Of a stretch of 64,000 nt of DNA, positions 1 to 8,588 are shown piece by piece. A program made the translations under genes and the position numbers. Source of the DNA: an uncultured Gammaproteobacteria bacterium (GTDB lineage: Bacteria; Pseudomonadota; Gammaproteobacteria; Nitrosococcales; Methylophagaceae). Below the pieces are notes generated by a model that did no database searches, was not told the DNA's origin, and worked only from the letters and a program-made list of their open reading frames with translations. Location: positions 62,001-126,000 of the forward strand of contig CAJQLA010000002.1 in assembly GCA_905479075.1 (NCBI GenBank), in the 5' to 3' direction. How positions within the stretch are numbered: position 1 is the stretch's first letter; each line of letters opens with the position of its first letter.

Positions 1-34
1 TGTGTTTTACTTTCATCTTGTTTAAGTCCTGTGA

Positions 35-2197
35 CTAAATTTTTTCTAGTTTGGCATAAGCAAGAACCAGCCACTTACTACCAGCATGTTTAAAGTTAAC
101 TTGAATTCGACTGTTTTTATCGCTGCCTTCAGTGTCAATAACAGTACCTTGACCAAACTTCTGATGATGAACTTGTTCTCCAGGGAAGAAGCCTGTTTCA
201 TTACTAGTCATGGTGTGTTTGGGTGCCATTGGGGCATAGCCAGCGCTAAACGTATTGTTGCGGGTACGGATTTCTTCAACGCGTTCAATCGGAATTTCGC
301 TTAAAAAACGAGAGGGTGTGGGCGACATCTCCTGCCCATACAAAAAGCGTGATTCAGTATAGATGAGGTACAAAGTTTGGCGGGCTCGGGTCATACCCAC
401 GTAGCAAAGCCTGCGCTCTTCAGCAAGACGGGTAGGATCGTCACTGCTTTTCTGTCCAGGGAAAAGACCTTCTTCCATACCCACGATAAAAACAACAGGA
501 AACTCTAATCCTTTCGCTGAATGCAGCGTCATCAGCTGGACGCAATCTTCCCATTGGCCACCTTGGTTCTCACCCGCTTCTAATGCAGCATGTGAAAGAA
601 AGGCATCAAGCAAAGACATGTTTTCAACATCTTCAGGCAAATTAAATTGGCGTGTTGCCGTAATTAATTCGTCAAGATTTTCTATGCGACCTTGGCCTTT
701 CTCCGTTTTATCTTTACCATGATGTGTGCGTAAACCGCTTTCATCAATCACTAAAGAACACAGTTCATTCAATGGTAACTCATCTTCGGGTGTGAGTGAG
801 TCAATCAGGTTTAAAAAAGAGGTTAGGGCATTGCCAGCACGTGCCGCAAAGAACTTGGCTTCTAATAGTTCTTTACAGGACTGCCAGAGTGTTAAATTTT
901 GCTGGCGGGCGTATTGACGTAATTGGGTTAGCGTTGCCGCCCCAATGCCACGTGTGGGTGTGTTAACGATACGTTCAAAAGCAGCATCATCATTACGATT
1001 AGCCACTATACGCATATAAGCGAGAACATCTTTTATTTCAGCACGTTCGAAAAAGCGTAAACCACCATAAACACGGTACGGCATATTGGCTTGTAACAAG
1101 GCTTCTTCAATCGAACGTGATTGCGCATTAGACCGATAGAGCACAGCCGTATCAGCACGGTTACCGCCTTTATCAACCCATTGTTTAACTTGCTCAACTA
1201 GGTAGCTGGCCTCATCACGTTCGTTATAAGCGTTATAGACTTGGATAGGTTCACCATCTTCATCTTCTGTCCACAATTCCTTACCTAAACGTTCGTTATT
1301 GTTGGCAATTACAGCATTAGCCGCCGCTAGAATATGGCCTGTGGAACGATAATTCTGTTCCAATCGGATATTTGATGCTTGATCGTAATCATGATGAAAT
1401 TGTTGAATATTCTCGATTTTAGCGCCGCGCCAACCATAGATTGACTGATCATCATCACCAACAATAAAGAGGTGACCAGACTCTCCTGCTAATAACCTTA
1501 ACCAAGCGTACTGAATGGTATTAGTATCTTGGAATTCATCGACTAGAATTTGACTAAAGCGCTGCTGGTAAATAGCGAGAATGTCAGGTCGTTTAAGCCA
1601 TAACTCATGACTACGAAGCAGAATTTCACCAAAGTCGATAACACCCGCACGCTGACAGGCATCTTCATAAGCTTGGTATATAGCCAACATTTTTTGCGAA
1701 TAGGGATCGTTACCCGCCTGAATATGTTTGGCTCTTAGGCCTTCATCTTTTTGGGCATTGATATACCACTGAGCTTGCTTTGCAGGCCATTGCGCTTCAT
1801 CTAATTCCATTACACGAATTAAACGTTTCAGCATGCGTTGCTGATCGTCACTGTCTAATATTTGGAAGTTTTGTGGCAAATCAGCTTCTTTCCAATGTGC
1901 TCTTAGCAGACGATGTGCTAGGCCATGGAAAGTACCTACCCACATGCCATCAATGGGGTAACCCAACATATCTTCAATTCGACCTCGCATTTCAGCGGCG
2001 GCCTTATTGGTAAAGGTGACGGCAAGAATATTGGCGGGAGACAGACCTTCTGCTTGAATCAGCCATGCAATTCGGTGAACTAAGACGCGCGTTTTACCGC
2101 TGCCAGCACCCGCAAGAATACGTGCATGGCCAAGCGGTGCTGCGACGGCTTCTCGTTGCGGTTTGTTGAGATCGTTAAGTAATTCTGAAACGTCCAT
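35..2197 (-). CDS. uvrD: DNA helicase II (UvrD)
   Basis: Superfamily 1A 3'-5' DNA helicase acting in nucleotide excision repair and mismatch repair. With the start used here the protein has 720 residues, the usual length of UvrD. The N-terminus MDVSELLNDLNKPQREAV matches the family and the Walker A motif GAGSGKT lies at residues 30-36. Further helicase motifs are visible: VDEFQDTN (motif II), GDDDQSIYGWRGA (III), LEQNYRS (IV), LHSAKGLEFP (V) and VGMTRARQTLYL (VI). An in-frame start 12 codons upstream (position 2233) exists but falls inside the trxA terminator hairpin and would add residues not found in the family, so 2197 was chosen. The gene reads away from trxA's terminator, so it probably has its own promoter just upstream. 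Confidence 0.96.
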   Translation of the reverse strand: MDVSELLNDLNKPQREAVAAPLGHARILAGAGSGKTRVLVHRIAWLIQAEGLSPANILAVTFTNKAAAEMRGRIEDMLGYPIDGMWVGTFHGLAHRLLRAHWKEADLPQNFQILDSDDQQRMLKRLIRVMELDEAQWPAKQAQWYINAQKDEGLRAKHIQAGNDPYSQKMLAIYQAYEDACQRAGVIDFGEILLRSHELWLKRPDILAIYQQRFSQILVDEFQDTNTIQYAWLRLLAGESGHLFIVGDDDQSIYGWRGAKIENIQQFHHDYDQASNIRLEQNYRSTGHILAAANAVIANNNERLGKELWTEDEDGEPIQVYNAYNERDEASYLVEQVKQWVDKGGNRADTAVLYRSNAQSRSIEEALLQANMPYRVYGGLRFFERAEIKDVLAYMRIVANRNDDAAFERIVNTPTRGIGAATLTQLRQYARQQNLTLWQSCKELLEAKFFAARAGNALTSFLNLIDSLTPEDELPLNELCSLVIDESGLRTHHGKDKTEKGQGRIENLDELITATRQFNLPEDVENMSLLDAFLSHAALEAGENQGGQWEDCVQLMTLHSAKGLEFPVVFIVGMEEGLFPGQKSSDDPTRLAEERRLCYVGMTRARQTLYLIYTESRFLYGQEMSPTPSRFLSEIPIERVEEIRTRNNTFSAGYAPMAPKHTMTSNETGFFPGEQVHHQKFGQGTVIDTEGSDKNSRIQVNFKHAGSKWLVLAYAKLEKI

Positions 2198-2226
2198 TGC
2201 AGGTCTGTGCTGGTAAGGTCGGATGA

Positions 2227-2264
2227 AAAACACAGGGTTAACCGTCAGATTAACCCTGTGTTTT
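2227..2264 (-). terminator. Rho-independent terminator downstream of trxA
   Basis: A perfect 15-bp inverted repeat (2227-2241 and 2250-2264, loop of 8) lies 77 bases past the trxA stop. On the minus strand the GC core is followed by a short T run, giving an intrinsic terminator. The arms carry A/T ends on both sides, so it could work in both directions. It sits immediately upstream of the uvrD start and probably isolates the two genes. Confidence 0.8.
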
Positions 2265-2340
2265 GGTTTGTGCAGTGTAGCAAATTCGCGACCGTTTCTT
2301 TCGCAATTTGCTTGTTGGCATTAAAGCCGTTGTAGCGTGC

Positions 2341-2667
2341 TTAGATATTACTATCTAAAAAGGCTGCAAGTTGAGACTTTGTTAAAGCGCCTACTTTTGT
2401 TGCTTCAACTTCGCCGCCTTTAAATAACATTAAAGTTGGGATGCCACGAATACCGTAACGGGGTGGTGTTTCTGAGTTCTCATCGATATTGAGTTTGCAG
2501 ACAGTCAATTTCCCAGCATATTCAGCACCAATTTCTTCTAAGATTGGCGCAATCATTTTGCAAGGACCACACCATTCAGCCCAGTAATCAACTAGGACAG
2601 GTAGGTCAGACTTTAATACTTGGCTTTCGAAATCGCCGTCAGTCACATTGGTGACATTTTCGCTCAT
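2341..2667 (-). CDS. trxA: Thioredoxin 1
   Basis: Cytoplasmic thiol-disulfide reductant, 108 residues, the normal length. The active site WCGPCK is present with the redox cysteines at residues 33 and 36, followed by the conserved cis-proline segment [15 protein letters not shown]. There is no signal peptide. The gene is divergent from rhlB with about 100 bases between the starts; a trxA/rhlB neighbourhood is also found in enterobacteria, where rho intervenes on the other side. It ends 77 bases before a strong hairpin terminator and is probably monocistronic. Confidence 0.97.
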   Translation of the reverse strand: MSENVTNVTDGDFESQVLKSDLPVLVDYWAEWCGPCKMIAPILEEIGAEYAGKLTVCKLNIDENSETPPRYGIRGIPTLMLFKGGEVEATKVGALTKSQLAAFLDSNI

Positions 2668-2769
2668 GTTTTTCTCTCCAGTGGTATATAAGCTATCAGA
2701 GGGCTATACTCTTGCACTCCAATACAAGTGACATTTTTTCCTATCATCAAAGGTAATGCAAGTATTTCT

Positions 2770-4056
2770 ATGAGTGCACATTTAACAGACCTCGCTTTTT
2801 CGTCTTTAGCATTGCATGAGTCATTGCAAAATAGCCTACACAATGCGGGCTTTGAGTTTTGTACACCCATTCAACAACAATCATTACCTATATTATTGTC
2901 AGGACGTGATGTAGCAGGGCAGGCGCAAACAGGTACAGGTAAAACCATTGCTTTTTTACTGGCCACTTTTCAGCGCTTATTAGAAGATGAACCCTTCCCA
3001 AATTGGGATGGTAAGCAACCCCGAGCCTTCATATTAGCACCGACAAGAGAGCTTGCTATTCAAATTGCAAATGATGCAATTTTACTCAATAAAGAATCAG
3101 GTTTGCGCATAGTTGTTGCGCATGGTGGTAAAGATTACGAAAAGCAAAAATCAGCCATTTTGAATGGTGTCGATATTTTGGTCGGGACACCAGGCCGATT
3201 GCTTGATTATCACAAACAAGGGGTTTTTAACTTAAAACAAGTACAAGTCGTTGTGCTTGATGAAGCCGATCGTATGTTTGATTTAGGTTTTATTAAGGAT
3301 GTACGTTACTTTTTGAGAAGAATCCCTAAGCCAAGCCAAAGATTAGGGATGTTATTTTCTGCAACGCTCAGTTATAAAGTGACGGAACTCGCTTATGAGC
3401 ATATGAATAACCCTGAAAAAGTACAAATTGAACCTGAAAAAGTCTCTGGCGATAGGATAGAGGAAACGGTTTATTATCCTGCGAATGATGAAAAAATTCC
3501 GCTACTATTGGCGTTGATTAAGCGCTTATCACCACAGCGCAGTATTGTATTTGTTAATACCAAACATGTTGCTGACAGGGTTTGGGGATATTTAGAAGGT
3601 AACGGACATAAATCAGCACTATTATCAGGTGATGTACCCCAGAAAAAACGCGAAAGCTTATTAAAGCACTTTCAAGATGGTGATTTTGCCTTTTTAGTAG
3701 CTACAGATGTTGCTGCACGAGGATTACATATACCTGAAGTAAGTCATGTATTTAACTATGATCTACCGCAAGACAGTGAAGATTATGTTCATCGCATTGG
3801 GCGTACAGCAAGGGCTGGTGCCAGTGGTGTTGCAATTAGCTTCGCCTGTGAAGATTATGCTTTTTCATTACCTGAGATTGAACAATATATAAAACATAAA
3901 ATTCCTGTGGCAGCAACTTCGTCAGAAGAGTTAGTCAAGCCTGAGTCAGCGAAGCGGCCAGAGAAAAGACCGCCGCAAGGAAGGCGGAAACATACAGGCA
4001 ACAAGTCACAAGGCCAGCGGTCTAATAATAAGAAGCCCTATAAAAAACGAAGTTAA
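2770..4056 (+). CDS. rhlB: ATP-dependent RNA helicase RhlB
   Basis: DEAD-box RNA helicase, in enterobacteria a component of the RNA degradosome. With the ATG at 2770 the protein has 428 residues and begins [16 protein letters not shown], like E. coli RhlB. Visible motifs: [12 protein letters not shown] (Walker A, residues 52-59), PTRELA, GTPGRL, DEAD (164-167), SAT, and [10 protein letters not shown] (motif VI). The basic low-complexity tail (about residues 385-428, rich in K, R, P, G) is typical of RhlB and is the probable RNA contact. A GTG start 14 codons upstream is possible but unsupported by family length. Whether it binds an RNase E here cannot be told from the window. Confidence 0.93.
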   Translation: MSAHLTDLAFSSLALHESLQNSLHNAGFEFCTPIQQQSLPILLSGRDVAGQAQTGTGKTIAFLLATFQRLLEDEPFPNWDGKQPRAFILAPTRELAIQIANDAILLNKESGLRIVVAHGGKDYEKQKSAILNGVDILVGTPGRLLDYHKQGVFNLKQVQVVVLDEADRMFDLGFIKDVRYFLRRIPKPSQRLGMLFSATLSYKVTELAYEHMNNPEKVQIEPEKVSGDRIEETVYYPANDEKIPLLLALIKRLSPQRSIVFVNTKHVADRVWGYLEGNGHKSALLSGDVPQKKRESLLKHFQDGDFAFLVATDVAARGLHIPEVSHVFNYDLPQDSEDYVHRIGRTARAGASGVAISFACEDYAFSLPEIEQYIKHKIPVAATSSEELVKPESAKRPEKRPPQGRRKHTGNKSQGQRSNNKKPYKKRS

Positions 4057-4069
4057 TATAAATTTAGTT

Positions 4070-4426
4070 ATGCAAATTAATGGCGCCCCAATTTCTTCTT
4101 TTTTGTCACTTAACTCATCGGAAGTTTCAAGAGACCAAAGTCGTTTACCAGCCATTATTGAAACGGTCTCTAATTTAGATAAACAAAAAGCGACTTTCTT
4201 CCCGGTTGTGACGCAAAAACAGTCGCAGCCAGCAGGCTTAACGGTCAGCGATGCTTTACCGGAACGATTTGTTAGGTTATTCGCTAGGGTAGCGCCAACT
4301 TCAGTGACAGAGAATCAGGGTTTGTCGCGACCCAGTGTCGTCACGACTGGCGTAGAACAATATCTACAAATTGCTGAACTCAATCTGGAAGAACGTCAGC
4401 AAAGGTTATTTGATGAGATTGTGTAA
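4070..4426 (+). CDS. Hypothetical protein of 118 residues
   Basis: Not recognised. The protein has no signal peptide and no membrane segment. It is polar, rich in Ser, Gln and Val, with a probable helical C-terminal end (YLQIAELNLEERQQRLFDEIV region). It starts 13 bases after rhlB and its last 14 bases overlap the start of the following lipoprotein gene, so the three are probably co-transcribed. The tight overlap with the lipoprotein gene argues that it is a real gene and that the pair may act together. No function can be assigned. Confidence 0.6.
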   Translation: MQINGAPISSFLSLNSSEVSRDQSRLPAIIETVSNLDKQKATFFPVVTQKQSQPAGLTVSDALPERFVRLFARVAPTSVTENQGLSRPSVVTTGVEQYLQIAELNLEERQQRLFDEIV

Positions 4427-5129
4427 ACTCGTTGTTCTGTCTTTTTTTCTTATTATTACTGCCTGCTCTTCCACTTCCGATAAACAAAAAATAGCGGCAG
4501 CTAATTTAAATGATGCCGGTATTTCCCGTCTTGCTAAAAGTGATATTGATGAGGTGGTAGAGCTGCATCAACAAGCGGTAATGCGTGATTTAAAGCAGTT
4601 GATGATTAAATTGTATTACCGTAATCCCAGTCAGCGATTTGATAAAGGTAAAAGGACGATAGAAGAGACTGTTGATCGTGTCTTTAAACGACCCTACTAT
4701 TATGGTTATTCACACTGGGAGACGATGTCAGGTACTGATATTATTCGCCAAGCGTTTGATATTGATTATCATATTAATGACCGAGTATTAGCCTATATAG
4801 TGGGTCTTCGTAAGATGCTAATGGCTTCATATGATAATCACACTGAGTTCTTTTTCTTAACGAGCTTGAGTGAACAGAAGCTATACAACAGTGCTAGAAA
4901 TATAGAAATAGCAGCTTGGTTATTGGCTGAAACACGTGATAAAAATGGTAAATTATTAATCGTTAGTGATAGTGTTGAAAAAGAAATTCGAAATCTAAGT
5001 TATCAGCGTTTAATTGGCAGAATGATTGCGACACAAGATAATTTGGCAACGATTATTTCGCATAAGGAAGGTCGCTTGATCAAAACAGTGGTAGTCAAAG
5101 CAGCATCAATGATGTTTCTGCCGATATAG
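4413..5129 (+). CDS. Conserved hypothetical lipoprotein
   Basis: Predicted envelope lipoprotein of 238 residues. The start at ATG 4413 gives a classic lipoprotein signal: MRLCK, a hydrophobic stretch, then the lipobox ITAC with the acylated Cys at residue 18. An AAAGG ribosome-binding site lies 8 bases upstream; the longer frame starting at 4371 would bury the signal and was rejected. The mature part is soluble and mostly helical (for example ELHQQAVMRDLKQLMIKLYY) with a conserved-looking aromatic segment (RVFKRPYYYGYSHWE). The function is unknown to me. It overlaps the upstream unknown gene by 14 bases, suggesting translational coupling. Confidence 0.8.
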   Translation: MRLCKLVVLSFFLIITACSSTSDKQKIAAANLNDAGISRLAKSDIDEVVELHQQAVMRDLKQLMIKLYYRNPSQRFDKGKRTIEETVDRVFKRPYYYGYSHWETMSGTDIIRQAFDIDYHINDRVLAYIVGLRKMLMASYDNHTEFFFLTSLSEQKLYNSARNIEIAAWLLAETRDKNGKLLIVSDSVEKEIRNLSYQRLIGRMIATQDNLATIISHKEGRLIKTVVVKAASMMFLPI

Positions 5130-5182
5130 TTTGACCAACTGGCTTATCAAAACTAGCAAGATTAAATTCAGTGCTGAATTGA

Positions 5183-5779
5183 CTAAGTATCCATGGGTTT
5201 ACCAGTAACACCAGCTGTTAAGGTAAAGCGCATTGCTTCTTCCATTGACATATCAAGTGTACGAACTGCTTTACGGGGTATCAGTACTGCATAGCCGCCA
5301 ATCATATAACTTAATGGTAAATAGACCATGACGCTGTTTTCATCTCCTAGCCCTTTAGGCAGCTCCTCAGGCATGGCCTGTGTGACAAAACCAACAAGCT
5401 GCATGCCATTGTCAAAGGTAACAGCAACGACTTGTTCAAACTCTTTTTCTTTTGAAGCTGAAAAATAATGGAAAAAATCGTTGATGGCTCGATAGACAGA
5501 TTTCACTAAAGGCGTGTGATAAAGCACTTGCTGTGCCGTTGAAAATAATCGCTGGATCACATAGATATGCATTAGCAGTCCAATAATAAATACCAGCACT
5601 AAGCCAGCTATGACCCCCATGCCTGGCCAATATAATGTATTGGGTAGCACCAAACGAATCATATTGCCGAGTACGGCTTCTGTTGATACAACAAACCAGT
5701 AAAGTAGATAAAGAGTAAGCAGAACTGGAAGGATGGTGATTAAGCCAGTGAGAATATGACGTGTAATAAAACGTAACAT
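5183..5779 (-). CDS. DUF502 family inner-membrane protein
   Basis: A 198-residue membrane protein with two N-terminal transmembrane segments (about residues 8-32 and 52-74), followed by a soluble domain carrying the DUF502 signature TPLVKSVYRAINDFFHYF and VMVYLPLSYMIGGYAVLIP. The family is widespread in proteobacteria and has no settled biochemical role. A clear ribosome-binding site (CAGGAG) precedes the start. It is converging with the upstream lipoprotein gene and is followed on the minus strand by no further gene in the same direction, so it may be monocistronic. Confidence 0.85.
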   Translation of the reverse strand: MLRFITRHILTGLITILPVLLTLYLLYWFVVSTEAVLGNMIRLVLPNTLYWPGMGVIAGLVLVFIIGLLMHIYVIQRLFSTAQQVLYHTPLVKSVYRAINDFFHYFSASKEKEFEQVVAVTFDNGMQLVGFVTQAMPEELPKGLGDENSVMVYLPLSYMIGGYAVLIPRKAVRTLDMSMEEAMRFTLTAGVTGKPMDT

Positions 5780-5990
5780 TTCTTCATCTCCTGAAGTATA
5801 AGTCCATAAAGGAAGTATATGCCTTAAGTAACATTGGCGAAATATGACTAACGTGCCAAAGACTTTTATCTATCGCTACCTAGACTAGTAAGCCAAGTAA
5901 GCCAAGTAGTAAGTAACTGACGCTATGCTATGCTTGTCTGAGTATAAGCATAAGCAGACTATACATAACTGCTACTATTAGGAGTAACAG

Positions 5991-6185
5991 ATGATGAGTC
6001 GATATTTGTTTTTAATGTTAATGCTGGTAGTCATTTCTGCATGTTCTGACGAGAAACATCCCGTTGATGGTGACCATGTTTGGAAAGATCAGACAGATAT
6101 GATTGATAAATCAAAAGATGTTGAGCAATTGGTAAACGATGCGGCGCTACAACAACGACAACAAGTTGAGCGTGCTATTCAGTAA
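5991..6185 (+). CDS. Small lipoprotein, 64 residues
   Basis: A very short predicted lipoprotein: MMSRYLFLMLMLVV then the lipobox ISAC with Cys at residue 18, leaving a 47-residue charged mature peptide ending in a Gln-rich helix. A TAGGAG ribosome-binding site lies just upstream. Its end overlaps the convergent ubiI end by 7 bases. The good signal peptide and the ribosome-binding site support it as a gene despite its size. The function is unknown; small lipoproteins of this type sit in the envelope. Confidence 0.65.
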   Translation: MMSRYLFLMLMLVVISACSDEKHPVDGDHVWKDQTDMIDKSKDVEQLVNDAALQQRQQVERAIQ

Positions 6186-7384
6186 TGATCGCGCGTTAAG
6201 TCAGGGTTAGCAAAGCGATGTCCTGATGCTTGCTGCATAAATAGTTTTTTCATTAATGTGCTTTTATTGACAGCACTAAAGCTATATTGACGTGCTTGTC
6301 TCAAAGGTGCTAAATCACTACCGAACACCCGTTTGAATAAATCCATGGTTAATTGAATGGCTAAGTTGTCACCTTTACGCCGACGTTGATATTTATTTAG
6401 GGTATGTAGGCTACCAATGTTTCTGCCTTGCTGGTGTGCAGCAATGACTATTTCAGCTAGAGTCGCGGCATCAAGCAAGCCTATATTGACGCCTTGGCCT
6501 GCCAATGGGTGAATGGTGTGGGCGGCATCACCAACCAAAGCCACGCTTTCAGTGACATAGTTTTCAGCATGGCTTAGTTTTAGTGGAAAACTAGCGCGTT
6601 GTGATATGTCGACAATATCGCCTAGTTCTGATTTCAATGCTTTAGCTAAAACAACTTTAAAGTCATCATCACTTAGCTCACATAATAATTGTGCTTCTTC
6701 AGTTGAATTAGACCAAACAATAGAGCATTGATATGGATCAGCGAGGGGAAGGAAGGCTAATGGTCCTTCTTCTAAGAAGCGCTGTCGTGCAGTTTGTAAA
6801 TGGGGTTTTTCTGTGGTGACAGTACATACCACACCACTTTGATCATAATCCCACCCTTTACTTTTTATCTCTGCCCAATCCCTAATTTGTGAGCGTGCAC
6901 CATCAGAACCGATGATCAGATTTGCCGTTAATTTAAGGCCACTTTCTAGTTCAAGTTGATTGTCGCTTAAAGAAATTGGTTTTTCTGGGCATAAAAAATC
7001 AATATTGTTGCTTTGCATGCAGCGGCTTAAACAAGCTTGCTGTAAATGCCTGTTTTCAATAATGTGCCCTAGCATTGCTTCGCCTATATCGGCGCTATCA
7101 AAGTGGACAAGACTGGACTGGGTTTCCCACACTTTCATATCGGTGAAAGGTCCTAAACGGCTAGGGATAAGATTTTGCCAAATACCGAGATTTTTGAATA
7201 AGGTTTCACTGGCACGATTTATTGCACTGACACGAAGATCAGCTGGATCTTGTTGTGATATGGGTTTTAAAGGGAAAGCTTCAATTAGTGCAATTCTTAA
7301 TGATGGCTCTTGGCTTAGCGCCGCAGCAACGGTGGCGCCAACCATCCCCGCACCGACAACCACCACATCGTAATGACTGCTCAT
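6179..7384 (-). CDS. ubiI: FAD-dependent ubiquinone-biosynthesis hydroxylase (UbiI/UbiF type)
   Basis: A 401-residue flavin monooxygenase of the UbiH/COQ6 family that adds a hydroxyl to the ubiquinone ring precursor. It shows the N-terminal FAD motif VVVVGAGMVGAT (residues 6-17), the family segment DLRVSAINRASE, the central GSDGARS motif, and the second FAD motif GDAAHTIHPLAGQGVN. The gene starts within the ubiH stop (ATGA overlap) and belongs to the ygfB-pepP-ubiH-ubiI operon, where UbiI (VisC) is the usual member. The C-terminal region also resembles UbiF, so the exact ring position hydroxylated is not certain from sequence alone. Confidence 0.85.
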   Translation of the reverse strand: MSSHYDVVVVGAGMVGATVAAALSQEPSLRIALIEAFPLKPISQQDPADLRVSAINRASETLFKNLGIWQNLIPSRLGPFTDMKVWETQSSLVHFDSADIGEAMLGHIIENRHLQQACLSRCMQSNNIDFLCPEKPISLSDNQLELESGLKLTANLIIGSDGARSQIRDWAEIKSKGWDYDQSGVVCTVTTEKPHLQTARQRFLEEGPLAFLPLADPYQCSIVWSNSTEEAQLLCELSDDDFKVVLAKALKSELGDIVDISQRASFPLKLSHAENYVTESVALVGDAAHTIHPLAGQGVNIGLLDAATLAEIVIAAHQQGRNIGSLHTLNKYQRRRKGDNLAIQLTMDLFKRVFGSDLAPLRQARQYSFSAVNKSTLMKKLFMQQASGHRFANPDLTRDHY

Positions 7385-8583
7385 AAGTCAATACCTCGAG
7401 CCAAGCGGGACTGTTTATTAGCAAGCCCCATACTGCTTTGTGCGATATGACTTTTTGTCCTTGGCAGAATATCCAATAAGGCAAGGCCAGCACCACGGGC
7501 ATGGCCTAAAAGAGCGTTGTCATTACTAAATAGATTCACCAATAAATCGGTTGTTTTGATAACGGTGTCTTGATCACTTTGTTGCCAACGTTGGTAGTCA
7601 TGGAGTAATTCTGGGTCACCACAATCTGCATAAGTACTGCATAATTTATCAGCGAGTACAGCAACATCACGGAGACCAAGATTAAAGCCTTGGCCAGCAA
7701 TGGGGTGTAAGTTATGAGCGGCATTACCAATAAAGACAATACGTTGTTGGACAGGCTGTTGGGTTTGAGTCATTTTCAATGGAAAACTGCCACGCTGACC
7801 GACTTGTGTCAGCTTGCCTAGACGGTAGCCAAAGTGGACTTGTAATCGATTTAAAAAATCTTGATCTGATAATTCAAGTAGTTCAGTTTCCTCACCCGTA
7901 TTGACGGTCCATATGAGGCTGGAACGATTATCCGACATGGGTAATAGAGCTACAGGACCAGTTTCTGCAAAGCGTTCAAAAGCTTTGCCTAGATGTGGAC
8001 GTTCTGTTGAAATATTAGCGGTAATCGCCACTTGCTGATAGTCATTTTCAGTGACCGCTAAATTAAGCAAACGCCGGATAGTAGAATTAGCACCATCGGC
8101 AGCAACAATTAAGTTAGCTGATAATTGTTGCCCATCATTTAAGCTGATAATAACGTGTTGCTCAGTTTGTTCTAGTTCTGTGACATTGGCGGGACATATG
8201 AGATCAAGGTTTTCTTGTTCAAGCATAGCCTGATTAAATACTTGCCCCATTGCCCTTGCTAATATGACTTGACCTAACGCAGGTACACCTTCTTGTTTTG
8301 CAGATAAACGCGTTGCACCAAAGTGACCACGATCGGAAATATGAATATCGCTAATGGTGGTGCTATATGGTGCCAGTTTCGACCAAAGCCCCATGGTTTC
8401 AAAAATTCGTTGCGAGCCATAAGACAGGGCAATACCCCGATCATCGTAACTAGGTTGCTGGTCTAACTTGACGCTAAAAGCCTCTATCAAAGCGATTTTA
8501 AGGTCGCTTTGTTTAAGTGCTAGAGCGAGACTAGCACCAACCATACCGCCACCAACAATAATGACATCGTAATGATTATTCAT
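7381..8583 (-). CDS. ubiH: 2-octaprenyl-6-methoxyphenol hydroxylase
   Basis: A 400-residue FAD monooxygenase of ubiquinone biosynthesis. It has the dinucleotide motif VIIVGGGMVGASLA at the N-terminus, the DDRGIALSYGSQ segment, the UbiH hallmark HISDRGHFG near residue 90, and the C-terminal GNAAHNLHPIAGQGFNLGLRD motif. The Asn in GNAAH rather than GDAAH is also typical of UbiH. It is paralogous to the downstream gene and overlaps it by 4 bases; pepP ends 5 bases upstream of its start. It is expected to act with other Ubi proteins at the inner membrane. Confidence 0.92.
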   Translation of the reverse strand: MNNHYDVIIVGGGMVGASLALALKQSDLKIALIEAFSVKLDQQPSYDDRGIALSYGSQRIFETMGLWSKLAPYSTTISDIHISDRGHFGATRLSAKQEGVPALGQVILARAMGQVFNQAMLEQENLDLICPANVTELEQTEQHVIISLNDGQQLSANLIVAADGANSTIRRLLNLAVTENDYQQVAITANISTERPHLGKAFERFAETGPVALLPMSDNRSSLIWTVNTGEETELLELSDQDFLNRLQVHFGYRLGKLTQVGQRGSFPLKMTQTQQPVQQRIVFIGNAAHNLHPIAGQGFNLGLRDVAVLADKLCSTYADCGDPELLHDYQRWQQSDQDTVIKTTDLLVNLFSNDNALLGHARGAGLALLDILPRTKSHIAQSSMGLANKQSRLARGIDL

Positions 8584-8588
8584 AACTG

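Noticed and set aside
2197..2233. Longer UvrD start at 2233
   Set aside because: The extra 12 residues fall in the trxA terminator hairpin and are not found in UvrD, whose length is matched by the 2197 start.
5890..5916. Short repeats AGTAAGCCA in tandem before the small lipoprotein gene
   Set aside because: Only two full copies without regular spacers, so it is not a CRISPR or satellite array.
6960..7373. 137-residue frame on the plus strand opposite ubiI
   Set aside because: It lies wholly antisense to a well-supported gene and shows no protein-like signal or ribosome-binding site.
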